DNA of 64,000 nucleotides from Tepidibacter sp. (GTDB taxonomy: Bacteria > Bacillota > Clostridia > Peptostreptococcales > Peptostreptococcaceae). The notes under the pieces were generated by a model, which was not told the DNA's origin, searched no databases, and saw only the letters and a list, made by a program, of their open reading frames with translations. Within the stretch, counting starts at the first letter, position 1, and the number at the start of each line of letters is the position of its first letter. This document shows, in pieces, positions 54,056 through 63,879 of this stretch. The stretch is from contig NZ_JAOASI010000071.1 of the NCBI RefSeq assembly GCF_025210165.1, positions 51,164 through 115,163 of the forward strand, written 5' to 3'. Position numbers and translations under genes: made by a program.

Positions 54056-54640
54056 ATGAAAATTAAAACTAGAGATATGATTTTAATATCTATGTTTGCA
54101 GCTTTAACGGCAATAGGTGCATTTATAAAAATTCCTACACCAATAGTTCCATTTACTTTGCAGTATTTATTTTGTGCATACTCAGGAGTTTTCTTAGGAT
54201 CTAAGCATGGATTATATTCACAATTACTATACGTTATTATTGGACTTATAGGAATTCCTATTTTTTCCAATGGAGGAGGACCTACATATATATTTCAGCC
54301 TACATTTGGATATTTATTAGGATTTATAATCTGCTCTTATGTAATTGGAAAATTAACTGAGAAATTGAAAAATATCACTTTCATTAATATACTTAAACCA
54401 GTTTTAATGGGATTATTTTGGGTTTATTTAATGGGTGTTTCTTACCTTTATATGATAATTAATGTTTATATGGGAAAAGCAATGTCAGTAAAATCTGCAA
54501 TAGCAGCAGGATTTACACCATATATAACTTCAGATTTAATTCTTAGTGTAATAATAGCCTACTCAGCTGTTCGTGTAATACCAGTAATAAGAAGAACAGT
54601 TCTTGCTGAAAATCAAATGTTAGAAGATAAAGCGGAATAA
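54056..54640 (+). CDS. bioY: Biotin transporter substrate-binding protein BioY
   Basis: 194-aa S-component of an ECF-type biotin transporter with about six helices and the BioY core (MFAALTAIGAFIKIP near 12, SGVFLGSKHG near 45, FQPTFGYLLGF near 80). It works alone or with the general ECF module encoded elsewhere. It is first in the operon behind the BirA-type operator, so biotin uptake and synthesis are co-regulated. Confidence 0.93.
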   Translation: MKIKTRDMILISMFAALTAIGAFIKIPTPIVPFTLQYLFCAYSGVFLGSKHGLYSQLLYVIIGLIGIPIFSNGGGPTYIFQPTFGYLLGFIICSYVIGKLTEKLKNITFINILKPVLMGLFWVYLMGVSYLYMIINVYMGKAMSVKSAIAAGFTPYITSDLILSVIIAYSAVRVIPVIRRTVLAENQMLEDKAE

Positions 54641-54675
54641 TTAATTTAGCTATATATTGAGGTGAATGATATAAT

Positions 54676-55656
54676 ATGAAAAAATTTATTGAGGAAGTAA
54701 CCCAGAAAATTTTAGATGGAAATGAAATAAGTTATGACGAAGCGCTAAAAATGATTAATATTGATGAAAAAAATACAGAAATTCTAGATCTATTTTTTTT
54801 AGGAGCTAATAAAATAAGAGAAAAATATGTAGGAAATAAAGCTAACTTATGCACAATAATGAATGCAAAATCAGGCAGATGCTCTGAAGATTGTAAGTAT
54901 TGTGCTCAATCAGTTCATTACAATACAGGGGTTACAGAATATAGTCTATTAAACTATGATGAAATTTTAGAAAGAGCTTTAGAAGTTCAAGCTTTAGGAG
55001 TACATAAATTCTCATTAGTTACTAGCGGCAGAGGTATAGGTTGCGATGAGGAAATGAATAAATTAGTAGAGATATATACAAGACTAAATAAAGATACAAA
55101 TCTTAAGTTATGTGCATCGCATGGCATATTAACATTTGAACAATTATCAAAGCTTAAACAAGCAGGTGTAAGTACATATCATCACAATGTAGAGACTAGT
55201 AGTGATAACTATAAAAATATATGCACAACTCATGATTATGAAGAAAGAATAAAAACTATAAAAAATGCTGTGAAAGTAGGTCTTGAAGTTTGTTGTGGTG
55301 GAATTTTTAGCATGGGAGAATCTAAAGAGGATAGAGTGAAAATGGCATTTGAAATTAAATCTTTAGGAATAACCTCGATACCACTTAATATATTAATGCC
55401 TATAAAAGGAACTCCATACGAAGAGTTAGAAGTAATATCACCATTAGAAATTATTAAGAGCATGGCATTATTTAGGTATATTATACCTAACTCATATATT
55501 AGATATGCTGGAGGTAGAATGGCATTAAAAGATAAACAAAGCCTAGGTTTTAATGCAGGAATTAATGCTGCATTAGTAGGAAATTTTTTAACTACGATAG
55601 GAAGTAATGTGAAAAATGATAAAAAAATGATAATTAATGCTGGATTAGATATATAA
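54676..55656 (+). CDS. bioB: Biotin synthase
   Basis: 326-aa radical-SAM enzyme that inserts sulfur into dethiobiotin. The [4Fe-4S] cysteines are Cys69, Cys73 and Cys76 (SGRCSEDCKYCAQS). Other family phrases are YHHNVETS, CCGGIFSMGES and YIRYAGGR near the C-terminus. GAGGTGAATG precedes the ATG. It lies between bioY and bioD. Confidence 0.95.
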   Translation: MKKFIEEVTQKILDGNEISYDEALKMINIDEKNTEILDLFFLGANKIREKYVGNKANLCTIMNAKSGRCSEDCKYCAQSVHYNTGVTEYSLLNYDEILERALEVQALGVHKFSLVTSGRGIGCDEEMNKLVEIYTRLNKDTNLKLCASHGILTFEQLSKLKQAGVSTYHHNVETSSDNYKNICTTHDYEERIKTIKNAVKVGLEVCCGGIFSMGESKEDRVKMAFEIKSLGITSIPLNILMPIKGTPYEELEVISPLEIIKSMALFRYIIPNSYIRYAGGRMALKDKQSLGFNAGINAALVGNFLTTIGSNVKNDKKMIINAGLDI

Positions 55657-55668
55657 GGGGGAATTCTT

Positions 55669-56409
55669 TTGAATAAAGGAATCTTTATATTAGGTACTGA
55701 TACTGATGTTGGAAAAACCTTTGTAACAGCAGGTATAAACTATATTTTAAGAAAAAATAATTTTAATGCAATTAGCTTTAAACCTGTGCAAAGTGGAGGA
55801 ATATTAAAAGATAATAAATTAATATCGGGAGATATTGATTTTATAAAAAATATATGTGATATTAGTGAAGATTATGAAACAATGAACTGCTATTGTTTTA
55901 AAGAAGCTGTATCTCCACATCTTGCATCTGAAATAGAAGATACTTGTATAGATAAAAATAAAATAATAAATCACTATAAAAAGCTATATGAAAAATACGA
56001 TTTTTGTATAGTAGAAGGAGCCGGTGGAAGTATAGTTCCGTTAATAAGAGATGAATATTACATTTATAATCTTGTAAAAGATTTGAATATTCCTGTATTA
56101 ATAGTAACAACAATAGGAGTAGGAGCTATTAATCAAACTGTATTAACCGTGAACTTCTTAAAAAGCTTAGGAATAAAAATAAAAGGCTTAATAATAAATA
56201 AATATACTGGCACTTACTATGAAGAGGATAATATAGAAGTTATTAAATCAATAACAGGATTAGATGTAATTTCTATAATAAGTAACCTAGATTTAGATGA
56301 AAAAGAAGATTTTGTTTTAAAATCAAGAAAAGAATTTGATAAAAATTTAGATATAAATAAATTATTGGGAGTATTTAAAATTAAAGACAGGGGAGATTTT
56401 AATGAATAG
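55669..56409 (+). CDS. bioD: Dethiobiotin synthetase
   Basis: 246-aa ATP-dependent carboxylase forming dethiobiotin from DAPA. The P-loop [10 protein letters not shown] is at residues 9-18, with SFKPVQSG near 43 and [10 protein letters not shown] near 117. The start is TTG behind GGGGGA. Its end overlaps the bioA start by eight bases. Confidence 0.93.
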   Translation: MNKGIFILGTDTDVGKTFVTAGINYILRKNNFNAISFKPVQSGGILKDNKLISGDIDFIKNICDISEDYETMNCYCFKEAVSPHLASEIEDTCIDKNKIINHYKKLYEKYDFCIVEGAGGSIVPLIRDEYYIYNLVKDLNIPVLIVTTIGVGAINQTVLTVNFLKSLGIKIKGLIINKYTGTYYEEDNIEVIKSITGLDVISIISNLDLDEKEDFVLKSRKEFDKNLDINKLLGVFKIKDRGDFNE

Positions 56410-57754
56410 GATGAATGAACTTCAAAAAAAAGATTTAAAATATATCTGGCATCCATGTTCTCAAATGAAAGACTATGAGACATTTGACCCTATCGTTATA
56501 AAACGAGGAGAAGGTGTTTTTTTAGAGGATATGAATGGGAAAAAGTATATAGATGCTGTTTCATCTTGGTGGGTAAACTTATTTGGGCATTCCAATAAAA
56601 GAATAAATGAAGCTTTGTATAATCAGGCTAACAAACTTGAACATGTTATGCTTGCAAATTTTTCTCATGAACCAGCTATTGAGCTTGCCGAAAAAATAGT
56701 GGATGCAACACCAGATGGTTTAAACAAGATTTTTTTTGGTGATAATGGATCTTCAGCAGTAGAGATAGCTTTAAAGTTGAGCTTTCAATATCATCAGCAA
56801 ATAGGAAAGAACAAAAAGACAAAATTTGTTAAGATATCTGATGCTTATCATGGCGAAACACTTGGAGCATTATCAGTTTGTGATGTTGATCTTTATAATA
56901 AGGTATTTAATCCTTTGTTACTAGATGTTATTAAAGTACAAGGACCTGATTGCTATAGATGTCCATATGGATTACATAGAGAAAATTGTAAAGCTGAGTG
57001 CTTTGAAAATATGGAAAACACTATTGATAAACAACATGAAGAAATAAGTGCTATAATAATAGAACCTATGGTACAAGGAGCAGCAGGTATGAAAATATAC
57101 TCTGCAGAGTATCTAAAAAAATTAAGAAAATTATGTGATGAATACGATGTTAATTTAATAGCTGATGAAGTTGCAGTAGGATTTGGAAGAACAGGAAAGA
57201 TGTTTGCGTGTGAGCATGCAAACATTTCACCCGATATTATGTGCTTATCTAAAGGCTTAACAGCAGGGTATATGCCTTTAGCCTTAACTTTAATGACAGA
57301 TAAGATATATAATGCTTTTTATGATGATTATTCAAAGTTAAAGGCTTTTTTACATAGTCACAGTTATTCTGGAAATGCCTTAGGATGTTCTGTTGCAGTT
57401 GAAACACTTAACATATTTAAAGATGAAAAGATTATTGAAAAAAATATAATTAAATCTAATTTATTAAGAGAAAAAGTAGAAAATATATTAGATGAATTAC
57501 CGCATATTGGAGAATATAGACAATTAGGTATGATAGGAGCTATTGAGCTTGTTAAGAATAAAGAAACTAAAGAAGGATTTGACTGGAAGAGCAGAGTTGG
57601 CTATCAGATTTATAAAATAGCTCTTAAAAAAGGCGTGTTACTAAGACCATTAGGAAATGTTATATATTTTATGCCGCCTTATGTTATTAGTGATAAAGAA
57701 ATGGATTTAATGGTTAATACAGCAAGAGATTCTATACTGGGATTTTTTAAGTAA
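56402..57754 (+). CDS. bioA: Adenosylmethionine-8-amino-7-oxononanoate aminotransferase
   Basis: 450-aa class III PLP aminotransferase converting KAPA to DAPA. It has the BioA signature [11 protein letters not shown] near the N-terminus, [10 protein letters not shown] near 50, DGNSSAVE-like [13 protein letters not shown] near 110, [11 protein letters not shown] near 255 and the PLP lysine in [13 protein letters not shown] near 282. AGGGGAG precedes the ATG. bioF and pimeloyl-synthesis genes do not follow, so the operon covers only the late steps. Confidence 0.94.
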   Translation: MNRMNELQKKDLKYIWHPCSQMKDYETFDPIVIKRGEGVFLEDMNGKKYIDAVSSWWVNLFGHSNKRINEALYNQANKLEHVMLANFSHEPAIELAEKIVDATPDGLNKIFFGDNGSSAVEIALKLSFQYHQQIGKNKKTKFVKISDAYHGETLGALSVCDVDLYNKVFNPLLLDVIKVQGPDCYRCPYGLHRENCKAECFENMENTIDKQHEEISAIIIEPMVQGAAGMKIYSAEYLKKLRKLCDEYDVNLIADEVAVGFGRTGKMFACEHANISPDIMCLSKGLTAGYMPLALTLMTDKIYNAFYDDYSKLKAFLHSHSYSGNALGCSVAVETLNIFKDEKIIEKNIIKSNLLREKVENILDELPHIGEYRQLGMIGAIELVKNKETKEGFDWKSRVGYQIYKIALKKGVLLRPLGNVIYFMPPYVISDKEMDLMVNTARDSILGFFK

Positions 57755-57786
57755 TAGAAAAGTATAACTTTCCTATTACTTAAGTT
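57746..57786. terminator. Bidirectional terminator between bioA and alaX-like gene
   Basis: TAAGTAATAGAAAAG pairs with CTTTCCTATTACTTA, one mismatch. Confidence 0.75.
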
Positions 57787-57789
57787 AAT

Positions 57790-58989
57790 CTACGAATTTA
57801 AAATTTTCATATAAGCATAATCAAGAGCAGATTCTATATTATTACCTTGCTTTCCACCACCTTGAGCAGAAAATTCATTTCCACCACCTCTGCCATCTAT
57901 AAGTGTAATAGCATCTTTTAACAATTCATTCATATTACTATTTTTTATATTCTTAGATTTCATAAATAGTAAATTAGATTTATCCTCGCCTTTAACTCCA
58001 AGTAGAGCTACAACATTTTCAAAAGAAGTTAGCTTAGAACCTATAAGATTTACAGTTTTTACACTTTCATTATCATAAACCTTCTTTATAATTTTTATTC
58101 CATTAGTATCCTCACAGTTTCTAAGCATATCTTGTATTTCATAGTCCGCTATTTCAGATTTTAATTTTTTGTTTTCAGATAAAGTCTTTTTAAGTTCTTT
58201 AGTTAACTTATCTATTTGAATTAAAGCCGCCTCAGTATCACAAGTTAAAGAAGAGCATACCGTAGATGTAAATTCGCTTTTATCAAAGTAATCTTTAACA
58301 GCACGATTGCCGCATAAAAACTCTATTCTAGTACAATCCTTGTATTTTTCCCACTTAGCTACTTTTATAACTTGAACCTCAATAGTTGAACTTGGATGAA
58401 TTCCACAGCAGGCATTAATATCAAGATCGTCGATCTTAACTATTCTTATTGGACCATCTACATTTGAAGGCATCTTTCTTATATTCATTTTTTTAAGCTC
58501 TGATCTTGTAGGGTATAAAAATTCTAACGATATGTTTTGAAGTATTATATCATTTGCAAATTTTTCAACTTTCTCTATGTCAGATTTATCTAAGAACTTT
58601 TGAATATCTACAGTACAATGATTCTTTCCTAAATGAAATCCAACAGTAGATGCACCTAATAATTTAAAAAAACATGCTGATAGAATATGTTGACCTAGAT
58701 GCTGTTGCATATGGTCAAATCTTCTATCCCAATCTATTGAACATTTGACTTTATTTTTTTTATTACTTTTTTTATCAGCAACATGATATATATGGTTGTT
58801 TTCTTCGTATACATAAGTTATCTTAGCATCCTCTATAAACCCTGTATCACTAGGCTGCCCCCCTCCTTCTGGATAAAAGCAGGTTTTGTCTAGCTCTATA
58901 TGGTATTTATCTTCTTTCTCAATTATATTTAATATATTTGCAGTAAAAGATTTCTGATACTGATCTTCATAAAAAAGTTTTTCCAACAT
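57790..58989 (-). CDS. Alanyl-tRNA editing protein (AlaX-L type) with DHHA1 domain
   Basis: 399-aa trans-editing protein that hydrolyses mischarged Ser/Gly-tRNA(Ala). The N-terminal domain has EGGGQPSDTG and the zinc motif HMQQHLGQHI (HxxxH), completed by CCGIHPS (CxxxH) near 195. A coiled coil (about 255-290) is followed by a DHHA1 domain ending in DGRGGGNEFSAQGGG. It lacks the synthetase catalytic domain of AlaRS. GAGGGA lies before the ATG on the minus strand. Divergent from rnj. Confidence 0.9.
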   Translation of the reverse strand: MLEKLFYEDQYQKSFTANILNIIEKEDKYHIELDKTCFYPEGGGQPSDTGFIEDAKITYVYEENNHIYHVADKKSNKKNKVKCSIDWDRRFDHMQQHLGQHILSACFFKLLGASTVGFHLGKNHCTVDIQKFLDKSDIEKVEKFANDIILQNISLEFLYPTRSELKKMNIRKMPSNVDGPIRIVKIDDLDINACCGIHPSSTIEVQVIKVAKWEKYKDCTRIEFLCGNRAVKDYFDKSEFTSTVCSSLTCDTEAALIQIDKLTKELKKTLSENKKLKSEIADYEIQDMLRNCEDTNGIKIIKKVYDNESVKTVNLIGSKLTSFENVVALLGVKGEDKSNLLFMKSKNIKNSNMNELLKDAITLIDGRGGGNEFSAQGGGKQGNNIESALDYAYMKILNS

Positions 58990-59104
58990 AATCCCTCCTT
59001 CAGTGTATAGATATCATTTTACTATAAGTAGATATGTTTTTGAATAAAGATTTTTCAATAAGGAAAACTTATAATATTAATTAATTTAAAAAGGAGAATT
59101 AAAA

Positions 59105-60769
59105 ATGGAAAATGAAAACTGTGTAAAAGTAATTCCTCTAGGAGGACTTGGAGAAATAGGAAAGAATATTACTGCATTTGAATACAAAGATGAGATTGTG
59201 GTTGTAGATTGTGGTATAGCTTTTCCTGATGAAGATATGTACGGAGTTGATATGATAATTCCAGATATAAGCTACTTATTAAAAAATCAAGAAAAGGTAA
59301 AAGGGATATTTATAACTCATGGGCATGAAGATCATATAGGAGCTATACCATATATACTAAAACAACTCAATGTTCCGCTTTATGGAACTAAGCTGACACT
59401 TGGAATAATAGAAAATAAACTTAAAGAGCATAATCTATTATCAAGCTGTACTCTTAATCCAGTCAATGCTTCAGATGTTGTTACACTTAATAATTTTAAA
59501 ATTGAATTTATAAGAGCTACACACAGTATCGCAGATTCTTGCAGTATAGCTCTTCATACACCTGTAGGAATTATACTTCATACAGGTGATTTTAAGATAG
59601 ATTATACACCTATAGACTATCTTCCTATGGATTTAAAAAGAATTGCAGAACTTGGAAATGAAGGAATACTTCTTCTTATGGCTGATAGCACCAATGTAGA
59701 GAGAAAAGGACATACACTATCAGAAAAATCAATAGGAGAGACATTAATTAGAATTTTAAGACGTGCAAGAGGAAGAGTTATAGTGGCTACATTTGCTTCA
59801 AATGTTCATAGAATGCAGCAAATAATAAATGCATCCATAAGGTACAATAGAAGGGTAGCATTTAGTGGAAGAAGTATGGTAAATATATCTCAGGTAGCAA
59901 GAGATTTAGGATATCTTCATATACCAGACGAATATATAATAGATGTAGATGAAATAGATGATTATGAAGATGAGAATATAACTATAATAACAACTGGAAG
60001 TCAAGGAGAGCCTATGGCAGGTCTTTCTAGAATAGCTTTTGACAATCACAGACAGATAAAGGTAAAACCAAATGATTTATATATAGTATCTGCATCTCCA
60101 ATACCTGGGAATGATAAGCTTATAGCTAAAGTTATAAATGAATTATATAGAAAAAATGTGGATGTTATATATAAGGATTTAGAAGATGTTCATGTATCTG
60201 GACATGCGTTTCAAGAAGAATTAAAGCTTATGCATTCCTTAACTACGCCTAAGTATTTCATGCCTATTCATGGAGAATACAGACATTTAAAACATCATGC
60301 AAGCCTTGCAAATAAACTTGGAATGAACAGAAATGATATATTTACATTAGAAACAGGAGATGTTTTAAAACTATCAAGTGATAAAGCAGAAAAAGGTGAT
60401 AAAGTTAGAACTGGAAGCTTATTTGTAGATGGTTTAGGCGTTGGAGATGTAGGTAATATAGTTCTTAGAGATAGAAAAAATTTAGCTCAAGATGGAATGA
60501 TGAATATAGTTGTAACAATAGAAAAAGAGACTCATAGCGTAATAGCAGGACCAGATATAATAAGTAGAGGATTCGTATACGTTAAAGAATCTGAGGAACT
60601 AATAAATTCAGTCAAAGAAATTGCAAATGAAGAGCTTAATAAATGCTTAGAAAACAATATAACAGAGTGGTATGCTCTTAAAAGAAATATGAAAAAGTCA
60701 ATAGAGAGATATTTATATGAAAAGACAAAGAGAAGACCTTATGTAATACCTATAATAATGGAAATTTAG
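59105..60769 (+). CDS. rnj: Ribonuclease J
   Basis: 554-aa metallo-beta-lactamase/beta-CASP ribonuclease with 5'-exonuclease and endonuclease activity. The catalytic zinc ligands are in THGHEDHIG (His72, His74, Asp76, His77), with ATHSIADS near 140 and HTGDFKID near 160. Beta-CASP motifs include ATFASNVHRMQQI near 230, GSQGEP and HVSGHA. The C-terminal RNase J domain contains DIISRGFVYVKES. AAGGAG precedes the ATG. Confidence 0.94.
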   Translation: MENENCVKVIPLGGLGEIGKNITAFEYKDEIVVVDCGIAFPDEDMYGVDMIIPDISYLLKNQEKVKGIFITHGHEDHIGAIPYILKQLNVPLYGTKLTLGIIENKLKEHNLLSSCTLNPVNASDVVTLNNFKIEFIRATHSIADSCSIALHTPVGIILHTGDFKIDYTPIDYLPMDLKRIAELGNEGILLLMADSTNVERKGHTLSEKSIGETLIRILRRARGRVIVATFASNVHRMQQIINASIRYNRRVAFSGRSMVNISQVARDLGYLHIPDEYIIDVDEIDDYEDENITIITTGSQGEPMAGLSRIAFDNHRQIKVKPNDLYIVSASPIPGNDKLIAKVINELYRKNVDVIYKDLEDVHVSGHAFQEELKLMHSLTTPKYFMPIHGEYRHLKHHASLANKLGMNRNDIFTLETGDVLKLSSDKAEKGDKVRTGSLFVDGLGVGDVGNIVLRDRKNLAQDGMMNIVVTIEKETHSVIAGPDIISRGFVYVKESEELINSVKEIANEELNKCLENNITEWYALKRNMKKSIERYLYEKTKRRPYVIPIIMEI

Positions 60770-60800
60770 AAAATAGCCTATTTTTAAATAGGCTATTTTC
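60769..60800 (+). terminator. Terminator after rnj
   Basis: GAAAATAGCCTA pairs with TAGGCTATTTTC. Confidence 0.85.
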
Positions 60801-60879
60801 GTACATATATGCTCAATCATGAATAAAGCAGATAAAATTGAAAATAATAAAGGTATCATTACATACAGGGGTGAATAAA

Positions 60880-62217
60880 ATGGAGTTTATTAAAAATCAT
60901 AAATTAAAACAGGAAAATGGAAAGTATATATTAGAAATATATCTAAATCACATAAATACAGAATATGCAAATGAGCTAGATAAAATAATAGAAGATAAAA
61001 ATTTAAATTTTGTAGAGCAAATACAAGAGTATATAAAAACTAAGTTTCCTAATATTAAAATAGCTGTGTGCAAAGTTATGCTAGGTTCTATGTTAATTAG
61101 ATCCTTTAGCGTTCCCAACACACAGGTATTTGCAGCTACTAGTCAATCAAATATAAGTGAAAGCTCATTTATAGATTATAAGGTTCAAAGTGGAGATAGC
61201 TTATGGTCTATTGCCAACAAATTTAAAGTAACTATTAGTGAAATAAAATCTTTTAACAATTTAACAAGTGATAATATATATATTGATCAAAATTTGAAAA
61301 TACCATCTGATGATGTTTATTTAGTGAAATCAGGAGATACACTATATAAATTAGCAATGACTTATAATACAACTGTTGATAAAATAAAAAAGGATAATAA
61401 CCTAACTACTGATAACCTATATATAGGTCAAAAACTTATAATAGACCAAGCAAATAAAAGTGTTGAGGTTACTAGTTACACAGTTCAAAAAGGAGATACT
61501 CTATGGAAAATATCTCAAATATTTAATATATCAGTAGCTTCTTTAAAGAGTATAAATAATTTATCTTCAGATAATATATATGATGGACAAGTAATCTATC
61601 TTAAAGAAAATGTACAACCTAAAGAATCAACAATAACATATACAACCCATACCGTTCAATCTGGTGACAATACATGGAATCTAAGTATTTATTATGGGAT
61701 TCCTATGCAGGAACTATTAAATGCAAATGGTTTGACTCAAAACAGTATACTTAATATAGGACAAAAACTAACTATCCCAGTTCATCATATAGCAGTAAAA
61801 GAAACTATGGGAAGCCAGTATGGAGAATATCTAGACTGGTGGACTGAGGCACAGTATGTAATGACTATTAACGATGTAGCTAAAGTTACAGATATAAATA
61901 CGGGAAGAACCTTTATGGTGAAAAGAACTATAGGAGCAAATCATGCTGATTGTGAACCACTTACAAGTAATGATGCTACTATAGCAAAAGAAATATGGGG
62001 AGGATATTCGTGGAATACTAGAGCTATTTTGGTTGAAGTAGATGGAAGAAAAATAGCTTCATCAATGTCTTTTATGCCTCATGGCATTCAATATATACAT
62101 GATAATAATTTTGATGGTCATTTTGATATACATTTTTTAAATAGTACTAGACATAAGGATGGACTTATAGATAATTATCATCAAGAAAATATTAAGATAG
62201 CTGCTGGATTAAAATAA
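60880..62217 (+). CDS. LysM-repeat protein with conserved C-terminal domain
   Basis: 445-aa cell-wall-associated protein. The N-terminal ~80 residues hold a weakly hydrophobic stretch (VCKVMLGSMLIRSF) ending TQVFAA, which may serve export. Four LysM domains follow (about 98-142, 146-190, 199-243, 255-300; phrases VQSGDSLWSIANKF, VKSGDTLYKLAMTY, VQKGDTLWKISQIF, VQSGDNTWNLSIYY), binding peptidoglycan. The C-terminal ~135 residues contain conserved His/Cys/Asp stretches (RTIGANHADCEPLT, MPHGIQ, GHFDIHFLNSTRHKDG) shared with other clostridial LysM proteins, of unknown function. The start is ATG 60880 behind GGGGTG; a longer frame from TTG 60838 lacks a ribosome site. Confidence 0.85.
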   Translation: MEFIKNHKLKQENGKYILEIYLNHINTEYANELDKIIEDKNLNFVEQIQEYIKTKFPNIKIAVCKVMLGSMLIRSFSVPNTQVFAATSQSNISESSFIDYKVQSGDSLWSIANKFKVTISEIKSFNNLTSDNIYIDQNLKIPSDDVYLVKSGDTLYKLAMTYNTTVDKIKKDNNLTTDNLYIGQKLIIDQANKSVEVTSYTVQKGDTLWKISQIFNISVASLKSINNLSSDNIYDGQVIYLKENVQPKESTITYTTHTVQSGDNTWNLSIYYGIPMQELLNANGLTQNSILNIGQKLTIPVHHIAVKETMGSQYGEYLDWWTEAQYVMTINDVAKVTDINTGRTFMVKRTIGANHADCEPLTSNDATIAKEIWGGYSWNTRAILVEVDGRKIASSMSFMPHGIQYIHDNNFDGHFDIHFLNSTRHKDGLIDNYHQENIKIAAGLK

Positions 62218-62233
62218 TAAATATTTTTTTGTT

Positions 62234-62445
62234 CTATGGGTTATCAAAACTATCTATAAAAATACCGCGAATACAACGATATTTTGAATATAACTAAGGT
62301 TTTGTCTTATTAATAATTCTAAAATTTACGAACTCACTACGGTCAGACACGCAAATTTCTTAACGTATTATTAAACGACAAAGCTCAAGTTATATTAGTC
62401 AAAATATCTAAAAGTATTCGCTAATATTTTTATAGATAGTTTTTT
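62234..62445 (+). repeat. Long imperfect palindrome, family P copy 3
   Basis: Homologous to 7739-7950 throughout, with loop CGAACTCACTACGGTCAG. Outer stem 62246-62258 with 62431-62443. GCGAAT (62267-62272) pairs with ATTCGC (62416-62421), where copy 1 has GTGAAT/ATTCAC. GGTTTTGTC (62298-62306) pairs with GACAAAGCT, where copy 1 has GGTTTTATC/GATAAAACC. It begins 17 bases after the LysM gene stop. Confidence 0.85.
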
Positions 62446-62544
62446 ATATTTAGCACTTTATCACAAAAAAATCCTACCTCCATATTCTAATTAAAGAATT
62501 TAAAACCATATTTAAAAACTAAAGAATATAATCAAGTGAAACTT

Positions 62545-62664
62545 ATCTTCAGGTGGAGTTTGTGACTCCATCTGAAGGTTAGTTGAACTTATCCAGAAGT
62601 TGTAGAGTTCTCATCTCCAACCTGAAAAGGATGGAGTGTTAGAACTCTTAGCTTTCGGATAAAT
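62545..62664 (+). repeat. Two-hairpin element E (full copy)
   Basis: Hairpin 1: TTCAGGTGGAGT with ACTCCATCTGAA (62548-62576). Hairpin 2 (62590-62663): TTATCC/GGATAA, AAG/CTT, AGAGTTCT/AGAACTCT, CTCCA/TGGAG and CC/GG in one long stem. The right arm recurs alone at 34569-34602. It lies in the 519-bp gap between the LysM and LRR genes. Confidence 0.75.
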
Positions 62665-62736
62665 ATAACTTGTGGTGAAAAAAGTAAAAATAATGGTATT
62701 ATATAGATACAAGATTTATATAATAAGGGGGATACT

Positions 62737-63825
62737 ATGGAGGATATTAAAACCAGTAAAAAAGAGTTGTTTTGGTGTACAATTATATTAATTGTATTTA
62801 TGATAGTACATCTATTTTATATGAATTTATCATCAGATGGAAAATTTCCTAATATTTGGATAGGTCTTATTGTAGGCTCTATTATAGGTGAGCTTAGTAA
62901 AGATTCAAGAGAAGGTATATATAAAAGGATATTTATAAGATGTAGTATTTCTATTATCATGATATTAAATTATATATTGTTTAGATTTTCAATATATATA
63001 CCAAATTATATGATTTTACTGACTATATTTGGAGTGTACTTAATTTATTTATATAGAACAAATATAGATAAACACATAAGAATTTTATGCTGTGCTATGT
63101 TATGTATATTAACATTATTCTTTTACATTGACTATCAGATAAAATCAAATAATATAATAAAGGATATAAATTTTAGAAGATATATATCAAAAGAATATGG
63201 CATAAAAGGTAAGATTGAATCCAGTGATTTAGAAAATATAGAAAAGCTGAGCATATATGATTCATCACATATAAACAGTATAGAAGGTATAGAATATTTT
63301 AGAAATCTTAAAAGATTAACAATAGATGATGCTTATAAAATAAAAGACTTTTCTTGGTTACCTCAGTTAAACGGGCTTAACTATTTAATGATATGGTATA
63401 TGGACTTAGATGATTTAGAATCTATAGAAGAAATTAAATCATTAAAACATCTTGAAGTAGTATATCCTAAATATGGAGAGTTGAAGAGTTTGAAAAAATT
63501 TCCGAATCTAGAAAAACTGGATATTCAAGGGATAGACTATATGAAAAATTTAGATTGTATTAAGGGACCTAAAAATATAGAAAATCTAGGTCTTGCAGAT
63601 TCTCAGATAGTTACTTTTGATGGAATAGAAGAATTTAAAAAGCTTGAGGAATTATATTTATATGAAATTTCTTCAAGTGATACATCAAAAGTATTTGAAC
63701 TTGAAAATTTACAGAAAGTTAGTATGCAAGGTTGTAATTTATACAAACAGAATGAATTTATACAAAAACTAAAGGATAAAGGGATTGAAGTTGAAATAAT
63801 AGAATACCAAGACCTACCTTTCTAA
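62737..63825 (+). CDS. Membrane protein with leucine-rich repeats
   Basis: 362-aa protein. Its N-terminal ~135 residues contain four to five hydrophobic helices (about 12-29, 40-52, 65-86, 90-105, 115-132). The remainder is a leucine-rich-repeat array of about 22-residue units (SIEGIEYFRNLKRLTIDD, SIEEIKSLKHLEVVYP, TFDGIEEFKKLEELYL), resembling internalin-type repeats without a wall anchor. It probably presents the repeats for protein binding at the membrane; the side is not certain. GGGG precedes the ATG. Function unknown. Confidence 0.75.
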   Translation: MEDIKTSKKELFWCTIILIVFMIVHLFYMNLSSDGKFPNIWIGLIVGSIIGELSKDSREGIYKRIFIRCSISIIMILNYILFRFSIYIPNYMILLTIFGVYLIYLYRTNIDKHIRILCCAMLCILTLFFYIDYQIKSNNIIKDINFRRYISKEYGIKGKIESSDLENIEKLSIYDSSHINSIEGIEYFRNLKRLTIDDAYKIKDFSWLPQLNGLNYLMIWYMDLDDLESIEEIKSLKHLEVVYPKYGELKSLKKFPNLEKLDIQGIDYMKNLDCIKGPKNIENLGLADSQIVTFDGIEEFKKLEELYLYEISSSDTSKVFELENLQKVSMQGCNLYKQNEFIQKLKDKGIEVEIIEYQDLPF

Positions 63826-63831
63826 AATATA

Positions 63832-63860
63832 TTGACATACAGTGTTTATAATGATATCAT
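63832..63860 (+). promoter_or_regulatory. Promoter of the downstream (pyr) leader
   Basis: TTGACA (63832-63837), 17 bp, TATCAT (63855-63860). Confidence 0.75.
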
Positions 63861-63879
63861 AGTTACTAATAAAAACAAA

